Position numbers and translations under genes: made by a program. Positions 23,101 through 35,100 of a stretch of 64,000 nucleotides of DNA are shown piece by piece (position 1 is the first letter of the stretch; every line of letters starts with the position of its first letter). Source of the stretch: Psococerastis gibbosa (lineage: Eukaryota > Arthropoda > Insecta > Psocodea > Psocidae); assembly GCA_963971405.1 (NCBI GenBank), contig OZ020485.1, positions 45,939,469 to 46,003,468 of the forward strand, in the 5' to 3' direction. The notes beneath the pieces are model-generated. The model had not been told where the DNA came from, did not search any database, and saw only the letters and a program-made list of their open reading frames with translations.

Positions 23101-26100
23101 GCTCATATATAGGCACATCTGTGCCCTAGTATAAATCGAGCAGATGGGTGGGCCATGGTCGTTTTGAAAGAGTACTTCAAAACGTTTCGTCAACATCTGC
23201 GGTCGACTTTTTCAGTGACACAGTAGTTCGTAGACTTTCAAGAATCTATCTCGAAGGCTCAGTAGCATCAGTGAATACTGAGAATATGGTTGCAGATAGA
23301 CCACGGCCCGTCAGCCAGATTCCACTGTGTCACCATCACCCACATTTTGACCTCTGTACGAATCTCGTTCTCCCACTCATTGAAACTTAACTATAATTTG
23401 CAATAGCCTAATGTTGATACCGGATTTAGAGGTTTATAACTAATTTAATACGAATAAATTATTGAACCATACTGTATTGAGCAGGGGTGACATTATAAAT
23501 TTCAAATTTCTCTTTGGGGTTAAAATTCGCCTGGGGGGGGGGGGGGGGGTTCTAGTTTCTTTAATTTATTGTAGACCTATGATAGTATTTCAAATTCAAT
23601 CTACAATTAGGTCTAATTTTGAGCTAAATATAGAGCTTGAGCAATTCTTCATTTATTATTATGTAACTAAGTTATGCTGAACATATGGCCGAGGACACAA
23701 CGGAATGGAGGATCCGGAGCGTGTTGCTGCAAACCAACCTCTAGTGGTCGTTCACAAGAAGAATATGTATAGTGTATGTATATAGCCTTTTACTATTTCC
23801 ATAGATTTTATTGTTTTATATTTGTAATATAGATCATAGATATTTTGACTATGCAGGTAAAGTTGTCCTGTTAAGCACCAGTACCTTTTCAATAAGATGA
23901 GGGCACCACTCATATTTTTCAAGGACGGGCTCCTTCGTCTGGTTTATTTCTTCTTTCAGCAGTCTAAATTTTAAGTCTACCATTTCAATAATATTGCAAG
24001 AGAGTACGTCTTTTGCGTGGCGTATCTGAAATGCTGAATAATAAAGTAACTATTATGTAGAAAAATCTTAAGTGGATGCTAACCTCGACTCGTATCTGTA
24101 CTTGGTTAAGTCATGCCTTCGGTTGACAGTGAGAACGTAGGCTAGGATCCCAGTTTGCCAATGGCCAAAAATTCATACGGAAACAATACAAATAATGTCC
24201 AAAATCTATTGGGTCGTTGGCATAGGACAAGGGATCTATGGGCAAGTTTTTATTTTTATTTATTTTAATTTTTTATTTTAATAAAAAGGTTAAATCGCGT
24301 ACAAACAATTCAATGAATGTATCCGATTAACCTCTTCAATCGCCTCACTAAGTCACCTAATAGGTAGGTACTTGTGTCGAGTTGCGACTAGTCTCCGACC
24401 GCAATGAGGTGTGTAGATACTCGCACAAGTACAAGCACGCTACCACCTTGCCACCGAAGTCGCTGAACGGTACAGTACGGTACTTACTGTCTTGCTCGGT
24501 CAAAGTTCCTCTACTTGGAGTTACTACCACCTGTTTTATGCTGGTTGGTCGGTAAATTGCTCTCGTCGGCGACTGAAGAGTAGCAAAATGGAAAAATGAT
24601 TCCAAATCTTTTACCCAGTCACCAGCGGCTTTAACTTGAGCCACGCTAACTGAAATTCAAAAATGTTTACATGAAATCAGCTGCAAGAGACCAAGATCTA
24701 TTTTAAAATTGTGCTCAATTGAAGGTGAATGTGGACGAAATTAGTGTTTCCTAACTCCCTTGCATCAATGCAACTTATAATTTACTAGTAAAAGCATTGG
24801 TTCTCTTAGTGAGGCCACATATATTGGCTTAATTTATGCGGGGGACAGACGGACGGATTTAGTGAATTAAAACTTACAAGAGTGATCAATAGACTGAATC
24901 ACTTGAAAATGTTCGCTGACGATAATCCCCCGAAGTTTCAGTTCTTTGTAAATGTCATCCTTTTGCAAAGAAAGGTATATATTGCTGTTCTGCCTTTCCT
25001 CGTCTGTTTTATTCCCAAGTTCTCTAAATGGTCTTCTTCCTTCCACAACTTTTCCCTTTGCTACTATTTGTTTATTAAATAAAACATAGAAGTCTTCACT
25101 ATGGATGATGGCTTTTAGTTGAAACCCTATTCCAAAAACAAACGCAAATAGCTTATTGGTACTTAGAAAAAAAGGCAAAATATAAGAACTTTTGAGGTAT
25201 CTTCCACCTGAGGCAGAGCCCTGAACAAGTCCCAGTATTGTAAATTATACAAAAGAAAAGGCAGATCCAGAACTGCCGTTAGGTTAGGCTAAGTATTTTT
25301 TTCCGTATGCTGGACCCGAGACGATCATGGGCGAGCAGCTGCTCTCTGATTGGCTCGCTCCTGAAATGATACTAGTAGTAGTTCGGTGCGGTAAAAGGAA
25401 ATTAGCACTGCTATTCCGACGAAGCTCGGCCTGCAGCCCGATCGATCGTTATAATACCGGGGTTAAATAAATACCCTAGGATTATAACTGTAAACAAACA
25501 AATTTTGAATAGCACTTTCCATTATAAAATTATCTTGTTTACATTTGTAATACCAAGGGATTAAATAAATACCGGTATTATAATCGCCTCGATCAGGCTA
25601 CAGAAGTTAGGCAACTTTCTAGTCCATTCGAACACCTGCAATTATGCCTGCGTAAATGTACGTACCTTCGAAAAAAACAGTATTTAGAAATTCCACATCG
25701 GTGAATATGACATCCATTTCCCACATCTTCTTCCTTGACATAGCGGCCAATGCTTCCCAAACAAGTACCTAAAAAATCTAGAGCATAAATCCTAAAGTAG
25801 GTAGGTACCTGTACCCACATTCCATACGTGTCTACAATTGCCATGATCGCCAATCTTCGATAGAATAGACATTCGAAGATGAAGTTGAATATAAAGCTAT
25901 CAGCACATGGTGAGGAACAAAATTTATCGTCTTCTGCATGTTATAATCCAAGGGAAGGGAGAGGTCCGGCAGAAAAAGATCATCCTGATGAAAAGCCCTG
26001 AGCTCTGAGGCTGTGGTGTGGCAACAGCCTGACCTCCATTTTCAGAGCAGCAGTCTCCAAGGTCGAAGTTGCCATGATGATCGCCATTCTTCGCTAGAAG

Positions 26101-29100
26101 AGGCACATAGAGAAGAAGATAACGATAGTCAGGGCTATACTTGCAAGACAGACAGATACAGATACAGTGTAGAGATACTTACCAAAACACGAGCATAAGG
26201 TAATATCAAAGAATTTTGGACTCTGTAGGCAATATTACTGGGATCCTTTGGGTTTACATTGAACCTTTTTATGCCTTCTAAGGCTTCATCTTCGTATACG
26301 GAAGGTGATGGCCAGTCAATGCTATGGTCCCACCGAATCAACGGCGAGATCATAGGCGTACCTCGGGATACCGGATAGCGTATAGCGGGGTAAAGTTTAG
26401 AAACAGCCGGACTGACGCCAGCTTCATAAAGCCTGAAATAAAAAAAAGTATCTGAAGAAAGACATAAATAATTACCCGCGTAATGGACTCGAAACCGAAC
26501 AGAATGAATGAATGAATGTGTATTAAAATATATAGAACAACTTAAACACAAAAATTGTAAAGCTCCACAAGAAGACCTATAACAATTTACCCTATTCTAA
26601 AACTAAATAAAAAAGAAAAAATTCAATTAGACACAACTAACTTATTAAACTACACTTACATATTAATAACAGATCTCTCGTAAACACATAACAGTCTAGT
26701 CCACTATTTCAAATAAGGATTCCACCTCTTCCCGTCTCATCAGCCATTCCCAGACGAATTTGGAAAATTTATTTATTGACAGCGACCCAGGACAACTTTG
26801 CTATACATTGGTGTCGACTTTTTGGGGGTCCTGGGACTTTTAACTGTTTTATCTCAGGGGTGAGTCTTATTTAACACGATATCGTATTTTGATGTATCGG
26901 TTAAGTGTAAGGTTTTGAAAAATGGCGGAAATTGACGCACGGTATTAGAATTTGCATGCGAGGACAGTTGATGCTAAAAACAGCTTTTTAATCACTTCAT
27001 TAAGGTGCATCCATGCCATTATTGCCTCTTAACGCCATTTTTCCTCCAGTTGCAGACTGTATGTCATCTACACACCTCATCCTCAGTCTGCCCATTAAAA
27101 TAGTAATACTGTAGGGCCTCGCTAATCAGGAGAGGCAAAAACAAGACCCTTTCCGTATTATCAAGGGTTCCGGATTATAAGATGGCATATTTAATGGTAA
27201 TAAAACACAAGTTTAACCTTAATTTCTTTAATCAATTTTTTAATTAAATCGGAAAGACAAAAAATGTATATGTTCCAAATTACAACCATCTAAGAAAGAC
27301 AGTAAGTTAAAATGGAACATTAGTTAATTCTTCTTGAAAAAGTCGACGCATTGGTCCCCGGCAGCCTACACCTGCCTGGCCGGATTGCAGCGATAACCGA
27401 AGAAGCGGGAGTCCGGATTACCGAGGCCCTACTGTATAATTAGACTTCTACAGTTCAGCTGACGTGAGCTTGAGAGTAATGCCATATGGTCTCAGAGGGG
27501 AAGACGTGAATGTCTCTAATTTGTGTTTCCTCGTTGTGAAGATGAAAGTGCGTAATGGCGATTGAACAGACAGCGGACGGAGTTTGAGCTGGGATAAGTA
27601 TTTTCTGAGCAGGGCACTCTTCTGTCCTGGGGTGGGGAAACTGGCCCCGAAGGCGAAGGAACTCAATGAACAGGAAACGGCATAAGGATGCAGAAGGCAA
27701 CGGGAAACATTACAATTCCATAGTATAGCCATCATGACTAAAATTGCCATGATGATCACCAATCTGTGATAGAAGAGGCATTGGAAGAAGAAGAAGGTCA
27801 TTCGAAGGACATTCGAGCGTGCCCGGACGCAGCGACCGGCACTGCGGGCAATTGCCCCCCCCCTTTGGACAGCAGTTATATTCTTTGCCTCTACAATCTA
27901 AGTGTTACTGCACTCAAAATGCGCAAAATCTCACTATTTTTCAAAAAATTTCCCCGGGCCCCCCTTGTCTCCAATTATATTGTATCTTTGTAATATATAA
28001 GCCGTATTGCTCTCAAAATGGGTAAAACCCCAATATTTCAGCCCTCTGGCTTCTGAGCAACTTTTATGAAAGTGGGTGGAGAGGCGCCAAATTGTACACC
28101 TTCGAAAACCTATCGTTACGCCACTGGAAAGTGCCTCCCCCTTTTATGAGGTCTGGGACCGCCTCTGGCATGTCTCCTATGGCGCGTTTTGAAAAAAAAA
28201 CTATGGCCCCAGGATTCAAAGAAAAATTATGCGCGCTAAATAAATGTCCCATCTCTCTTATATAGAACACTGGTATTAGTTACCTTCCAACAGATGAGAA
28301 GAAAAAGTGGAGATTATCATCTGCTGTTTTGTCCATTAACGGAATATTGATATGGTCTCGCCCTGGGAAGCTATTTAGGATCCTCTGCATCAGGCCGTGT
28401 GGTGCAATCTATAATGTAACATTTCTTCAGTCAGGACACAGTGGCGTATCTTGGGTGGAATTCGCCTGGGGCAAGCATTAAATTTGCGCCCCCCTCCCCC
28501 GTCCAATAAAATTTTGCCAATATGTTTTTCATATCGTTCATTTTCTTATACCTATTAAGGTTATTTTATTTTTAGTAGGTACCATGGTAGACTACTTTAG
28601 GTGTAGCTATACAAACCAATACAACCAATAAGTTTAAACTTTGGTAAAAACACATTTCTTTTGGAATTTCTCGGGTTTTTTACTTTCAGAATTATAATTA
28701 AATTTGAATGATATTTTATATTAATTTATACACATTTTATGATAACAGCCTGCCATTTTGGCGCCCCTGACAGAACTGCGCCCAGGGCACATGCCCTACT
28801 TGCCCCACCTCAGTTACGCCACTGTCAGGACATGCAGAGTAGTGGTACCGTACTAGTTGGCTCTAGTCTCACACTTGCTACATTTTCTGGCCATGTTTCG
28901 GAGGGCATGAAAAGCAGGCGGTACCGGGCCTTCCTAGTTAAGTGTAAGAGAGGGCTTTATGGCCCTAACTCCACTAGGTTAGCTTAGTAATAGAACCAAA
29001 AAGTCGATATTTATTTATTTATTCATATTTATCTTCTGTAAATTCGTCTGTCTGCCTTATGAGACGTAATGCAGCGTGATTCAGACGCGATGCAGCGTAA

Positions 29101-32100
29101 ACTGAGCATCACTGGTCAAAGTATACTTAGCGAGTAGTATGCATTACTATTCGTAGTTAATGATGCACAAGTGTAGCTGCAACCCAAAAGTAGCTGCAAA
29201 AATTAACCAAAAAATTACCCAGATATCACACAGTGGCAAAATTTCGGTTAACAATATTGTCAAAAACACGGAGCTTATTATATAGGCTATATAGCCTTCG
29301 CAATTTCTCAACTATACAGTAGGCTGTTAATTTTACATCCTGTATACACTTAGCTTACCTCGATAACAATAGCATTTTTTGGAATTTTCATGAAATTTTC
29401 TTCAAAAAGGACAGGATTCAGAAAATTATGGCAATGGTACTCAGCGGAGGAGTATTTTTCCAATTCAATTTGCGCTTCGTCTACCGCTATACACGTTGAA
29501 ATCCATTTCTCACTCTTCTTCTTGGGGTCTGGTAGCAACTGTAATTTTTTGAAAGTACACTCTGAGAGTACGAGAGAATAAAGACTCGGCTGGTGGGGGC
29601 ACGGTCAGAGGAGAGGGCAAAATAAATGTCATTATAAAAGCTGTGGGGCTCCCACACACGCGGCATATAACCAGTTTCTCCCTTCTTCGGCTAGGATGCA
29701 CTGTTCGCATCACATCAATCATCAATCAATCAATATATTCAAAATTAAGAATACAATACAAAATATACAATTTAGAAAATGCACCCTATAGGCCATGTGG
29801 CCCGTGATGGGTTCTGTCTTAGTTGCTACATTCTTAATTCTTCTTTTTCTGTTTCATTTTTCACTACTTACTTTATGCTCCCCTCTGTGTTTCATCAGCC
29901 TCTTTAGCTGGGGACACAGAGTAGGTTTACACTTTACTTACATGGAAACAGGCTGGCCAAACTGAATCTTAGTTTTAAGTATTGTTCTCTTCTTATGCAA
30001 GTTTACTATCGTAAACATTGTTCATTAAGTCGAATCAACTTCAATAATCAATATAACTGTAAAACATATTAAGTCAAGTCAACAAGACGTGACGTGTTCT
30101 CATTCGTGATCCGTTCATACTTCAAATCAATGCTGAAAGCAGAGCAGCTACAAAGCGTACGGTATTCAAATTTCAAACGTCAAAACATGGCACATGGCAG
30201 TTGGCAGTTGGCACTCCCAAGTGCCAAGTGCCAGGACATCGCCCCCGGCCCCCGGGGAAGACAGAACTCAGAAGAATGAACTGAAGATGGTACTCCCGGC
30301 TCCCCAGGAAAATCAAACACGACCTGAGGACTCTCGCAATAAACGAAGAAGAGAATCTCAACAGAGTCGTCTTGAAATATCGCTGCCATGCCGCCGAAGT
30401 CCCGAAACTACTTTACCTACTTCAGGCTTGAGCCTTGAGGACAATGTATTACGTAAGGTAAAGTAAAAGAAAATACTAGGTAGACATAGAAAAACACTTA
30501 CTGCTTAGTGCTTACAGTCTGTAGTAAATAGGTATATAAACAATAAAAAATATATATATAATAAAAAAATATATATGCAATAAAAGCCAACGGCTTTACC
30601 GAGTTGAATCTACGACAGCAGACTGCAGAGCGTGTTTCAAACTTGGTAGTGTGCACTACGTTGGCAGGGGAACATGGTGGGACATGATAACGCACTGAGA
30701 CTATACCAGTCAGTCCATGTGCGTGGCGAGTCCTGGTCACCTCCAAATTAATCGTGTGACTTTACTTTGTTCCCCAAGTAGTTCGGAATCCACTATAAAT
30801 TATAATCAGGAGTTCCACCCTGTCAGTCAACTCCCCTTCTCCCCGAGGTGCTCCTCAGGATGCCTCAAGTTAATAAACAGACTAACTCCCCCGCCTGGCT
30901 GACAGGGTTGCTTAAAGCGGAAATGCTGAAAGCAGGCGTTAGAAAAAATACATAATAAAAGCACATCGGAGTACCTACCCCAAACTATTACACGTGTATA
31001 CTTTCAAAAAGTTTGTTGTAATTACCCATAGCCCAGCAAACGAGTAAAACGAACCTTCTTAAGGTGCGCCAAAAACTTCGTGCCGGCAGGCGCTAGCAAG
31101 GAGGAATGGTAAGCGATGCCTGACGTGGTCAGTTGCGAAACAAACGCTCCTTTCTTCGTCAGAATTTCACAATAAGTTTTGATCGCTTGTTTCCTTCCCG
31201 AAATCGTACAGGAATCGGGGCTATTGTGACATGCTATTTCGACTCCCTCCGGAACTCGATTCTTAATCTCCTCGTACCCTAAACCTAAAACGAAATACAA
31301 GAACAATTTTTACCATTAATACGATGTGTCAACTGATATACTAAAGAAATGCCGTAATATGACAACCCATTTAGGACTTACTATGGCTATTGTTGCTTTC
31401 CAATTTATACGTAGTATAAGGAAAGCTTTGTGATCGTCGAAATTTTCGATTCCGTGATTTCAACGGATTTACACGTTTTGAGGTCCCAGGAACCAAAAAA
31501 GTGGTTTTTACGAAATGTCTGCCTGCCTGTCTGTCTGTGTGTCTGTCTGTCTGTCTGTGAGTAGATTTGCGGGCAAACTACTCGGCCGATTTTGATGAAA
31601 TTTGGCATGCAGGTTCACAAAAATCATACCTCGAGACCATTTTTATTTTTATTTTGGGGTAACTCAGTTTGGAGGGGTTTTATTCTCAAAAAACTCCAAA
31701 AAACGTCTAAAAAATTATTTCTAAAAACGGCTCCAACGATTTCTTTTAAATTCACATACAGACCATACAGTATATTGTAGCCGTTACTAATGTCAACAAA
31801 ATACGGTGGGTCACATGCCCCTTGATAGTTTGCTTCTGGGGGTAAAAAATAAAAATTACTCAATTTTAATGAAAAATGACTAAAAAATAATTTTTCTGCG
31901 GAACCTTTCTCTCGATGATTTCTACCTTCAGGCATGTTTTAGGTGTTCAATAGAGTAACAAAACAAAACAGGTTGATTTCCCAAAAAATATTTGGTTCTA
32001 TGCAAAAAAAAAATTTAAATAAATTATGGAAAATTCACGCTCCAATACATTGCGCGCCCTGTCAATGGTCTGTTCGTTCCAGAATATGCAATCGAGTTTT

Positions 32101-35100
32101 AAGGGGTTTTAATATATTGAGGTGATTTATTCATATGGTGGTGTGAGTTAATTGCGTAGATCTGATCTTATCTCATATACATTAGTTGAGTGTAAGAGAG
32201 GGCCTTATGGCTCTAACTTATAATATATTTGTTGTTTTTTTATTTATACGTATAAAGCCATCCAATAAATATTACCGTATTCGGGCCAATCAATTTGGTG
32301 GCACTTATCCAAATTAAAGATGTTCTTACCAATGACTGCCATAGCACCGGGTGGTAAAACAGTTTCTACAGATACCAATCCTCTGTAGTATGATGTCAGA
32401 AGTGCTTCTTCAGCAGTGAAGGAGCCATCTCCATACGCACATGCAACTTCTCCAAAAGAATGACCAATTATGTAATCAGGTTTGATACCTAGGAATGCCA
32501 AAACGTCAAGAAGCGCAATCTAGAAATACAAAATTGAATAGCGGTGAAACGTCTGTAATACTGTAAATAAAAATTAAATCATTGAGAAGTAAATTTTCTA
32601 AGTCAGATGGTGATGATTTATAGGAGTTCCCCCTGTATATCTGTTTATCTGTTTAATGACATGCAAATAATTTAATGAATGAATCCGATTGACCTCTTCA
32701 GTCGCCTCTGTAGATTAATACCCGCGTTAAATTACTACATGACTCCGATCGCGTGGCGTGTAGAGACTAGAGACTCCCTTAATACAAGCACGCTACCACC
32801 TTGCCACTTGCACCCAGGCTATATTGCGGGTCTAGGTCTAAAACTACTCTATTTGCTATTTGAGATGTTGTGGTTAGCAATGTACCCGATAGCCGTGTTT
32901 TACCAATGATGGTAAGGCATACCCGTTGGGGTTGGGTTGAAGGCAAGGCCGTGCCCAGGTTTTTGTTGTTCAACCAATCAATCAAAAGCTGTACATTTTT
33001 ACAAGTGTGTTTACAATAATAGGAGTGACTTACCGCAGGACTAGTCCGTGAGCGGTTTACGCTTTTATACAAATAATTCATAACTGTATGGAAACCAAGG
33101 TAGAATTATGCTTGTTTTGTTGTTGTGTTAGTGTATTAATATAATCACGTAGGCTTTCACGGCCGGAGTCTGATGAGGAGACAGAGGAATCCGGGTTAAT
33201 AGGCCGTGGTCGATCTGCTCGTACTCCTCCGTCTCCTCATGTTGGTGCATTAGTAATTAGTATTGTAGTAGTATTGTTGGGGGGGGGGGGGGCGTCCAGT
33301 ATAATAAATGAAAGTTCATTCTATCCAGTTTTTATTTCGGAGGGGGTCCCCGTTGGACCCCACATTGGTTGAAGGGTCGAGGTTGGAAAATTTATCCTTC
33401 TTATTTCGATTTTCGGACATCTACCATCCTTTTCATGTTCTAGTTCACTGCCAACTAGACTATTTCGATTAAGCTGTATACATTACATGTATTGTAGAAC
33501 GGTACCGTACCTGGATGGCGGTGATTCCCACGAAAGAGTTGAGGATGAGTTGGAAAATTCCAGGTTCGTCACTACCAATGATCCGGTAAAGATCGACTGC
33601 CTTCGACTCGAGAATAGCTGCAGACCTATCGATTGACTCTCGAAAGATGGGAAGACCCATCATCTGTTTGCCCATGGCTGGCCATTGAGACCCCATGCCG
33701 GAGAGGAAAAAGCAGACAGGGCGAGGCTGTCCGGAAAATTTCTGAAATGTAGTGCTTCATTAAGAGACATGACCGAGCAAAGATAGAAGCTCTATGGTAG
33801 GTACCTTATTGCTTTACTGTACTCAACCACTACCACTTCAAACTACCAATACTACCATGAGTGGGCCAGTTTTATTATCAGCAGAGTAAAAAGATCCTGA
33901 TTTACTGATTTATAGGTCTAACTGAGCATTCCCATGTTAGGAAAATTCATAAAAACAAAGTAGGCCTAGGCTACGTACAAAGTAAAAATTAGTTACATTT
34001 AAAATGCATCATACTGTGCAATTTATATGTCACCTTCAATCTCTCTCTCTCTCCCTTAAAGGCGATGCATCGCCACGATACGGAAATAGTTTTTTAGAAG
34101 CCTAATTTGTTCTCAGTCTAGCAAACTTACTTCCACATGAAGATCTGAGAGGCCTTGTCTCTTATCTACGACGATGTATCCACGATAGGGGTGATTCGTC
34201 ATTGTCTCGGAAAAAACTTCGTGGAGAAGACCTATAAACTCGGTGTCAATTGCGTCGGCGTATAGTATCTGCAATCCGAATAAATTGCAAATAACAAGAG
34301 AGACAAAAAGGCCATAATCCTATAGCCAAACTACGCTATATAGCTATAGCATAGCTACGTAACAGCAGAAAAATCCCAGTCAGTTGACTTATTAGAACAA
34401 CCGTCACCTTAAAAATTATATACCTGCTCTTCCAACTACGATATACGCCTATTCGCCAAGAAATGCCACAAAAAACACAGAGGGGAAAAAGTAGAATGAA
34501 CTTTTTTCCATTAATTGGGGTACAGGTGTTATCTATGTGCACTTAAGCGTGTTGGGCCTATTGTGCCCCCTACAACAAAGTATCTACATCACTTCCTCGA
34601 GGCCTATCTCCCTCAGGAGAGCCAGGATCTTGAGGGAATTTAGAAGTGGTAGATCTTATACATGTAACTGCAAGCTTCCCAAGCATGCTGCTCTTCTTCG
34701 TGCGATTGCATCGCAGTGAAGGAGGATGTGCTCGGGGTCCTCCGCTCCTTCATTGCAGAATCTGCATGCCCTACACTCTCTGACACCTACGAGTTCAAGT
34801 TGCAATGCCCAGAGAGGAATCCTGTGATTACTCGCAGATGTCTTCTGTTCATATTAATGCATAATTGAGCTCTTTTGTGGTGGTGGCTTCCCAGGAGCAT
34901 TTTGGCTTGCCAAAGGCCCAGAGTATGATCTTACTTGTTTCAAAATTATCGTGACTGCGTCTTCGGTTCTTCCGGAGCAGCAGACTAGCATCGGTAAGTC
35001 AACATCTTTAAGCGGTTGTTTCGCCTTGCTATCCCTTTTTACCAACATATGGCATATCCCGCCTCCCATTCCAAAGGAATTGACAGCACAATATGTTTCA

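Larger units (their letters stand above)
18404..24033 (-). other. shortened pseudo-methyltransferase / structural KR region, exons 18-23
   Basis: Residues 1069-1412. Exon 18 aligns with the end of the FAS DH region (VLEKYEWCPHL). Exons 19-22 match the non-catalytic methyltransferase remnant (PDGFLLLQP in exon 21; SRNPTSGIIGFINSF in exon 22). Exon 23 matches the structural KR half (LNVLKNGIWGTFRFF). No SAM-binding glycine motif is visible. About 70-80 residues present in vertebrate FAS between exons 18 and 19 have no counterpart, and phase 0 joins directly. A missed exon there would have to be a multiple of three long, and I saw no candidate. Confidence 0.82.
24488..26432 (-). other. dehydratase (DH) domain, catalytic residues lost, exons 14-17
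   Basis: Residues 816-1069. The fold is recognisable: RGTPMISPLIRWDHSIDW enters the domain, LVWEALAAM follows the first motif, and DIYKELKLRG precedes the second. In animal FAS the first motif is HxxxGxxxxP. Here the gap-free aligned stretch is Tyr884-Arg-Val-Gln-Asn888-Ser-Leu-Ile-Leu-Pro893, so His is Tyr (codon 26225-26227) and Gly is Asn. The second motif, normally LRGYDYGPxFQ, reads LRGIIVSEHFQ, so the catalytic Asp is Ile1001 (codon 24921-24923). Water elimination should not be possible. The domain may be kept as a structural part. Confidence 0.88.
28284..34268 (-). other. acyltransferase (AT) domain with linker, exons 8-13
   Basis: Residues 451-815. GMGSQW (511-516) opens the AT. The active serine is Ser594 in GHSFGEVACAYGDG. 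Arg619 in SYYRG matches the arginine that holds the malonyl carboxylate in animal FAS. The partner histidine is His696 in AYHSS. ACHNSPDSCTISG and SSAEYHCHN are also typical. I infer that malonyl-CoA is loaded. The YASH-type methylmalonyl signature is absent, but this does not settle substrate choice. Exon 10 could run past 32330, but only the donor there keeps the exact FAS-like join AMAVIG-LGYEE. Confidence 0.92.

Noticed and set aside
24021-24029. Acceptor ATTTCAG|ATACGCC for exon 18
   Set aside because: With the carry of one base from exon 17 it leads to an early stop. The acceptor 10 bp upstream restores the frame.
26135-26551. 138-codon minus-strand open frame read as a separate small protein
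   Set aside because: Its core is exon 14 of the synthase, and the flanking residues are intron.
32276-32329. Longer form of exon 10 ending at 32276
   Set aside because: It would insert 18 residues absent from FAS. The donor at 32329 is strong and gives the exact family join in the same phase.
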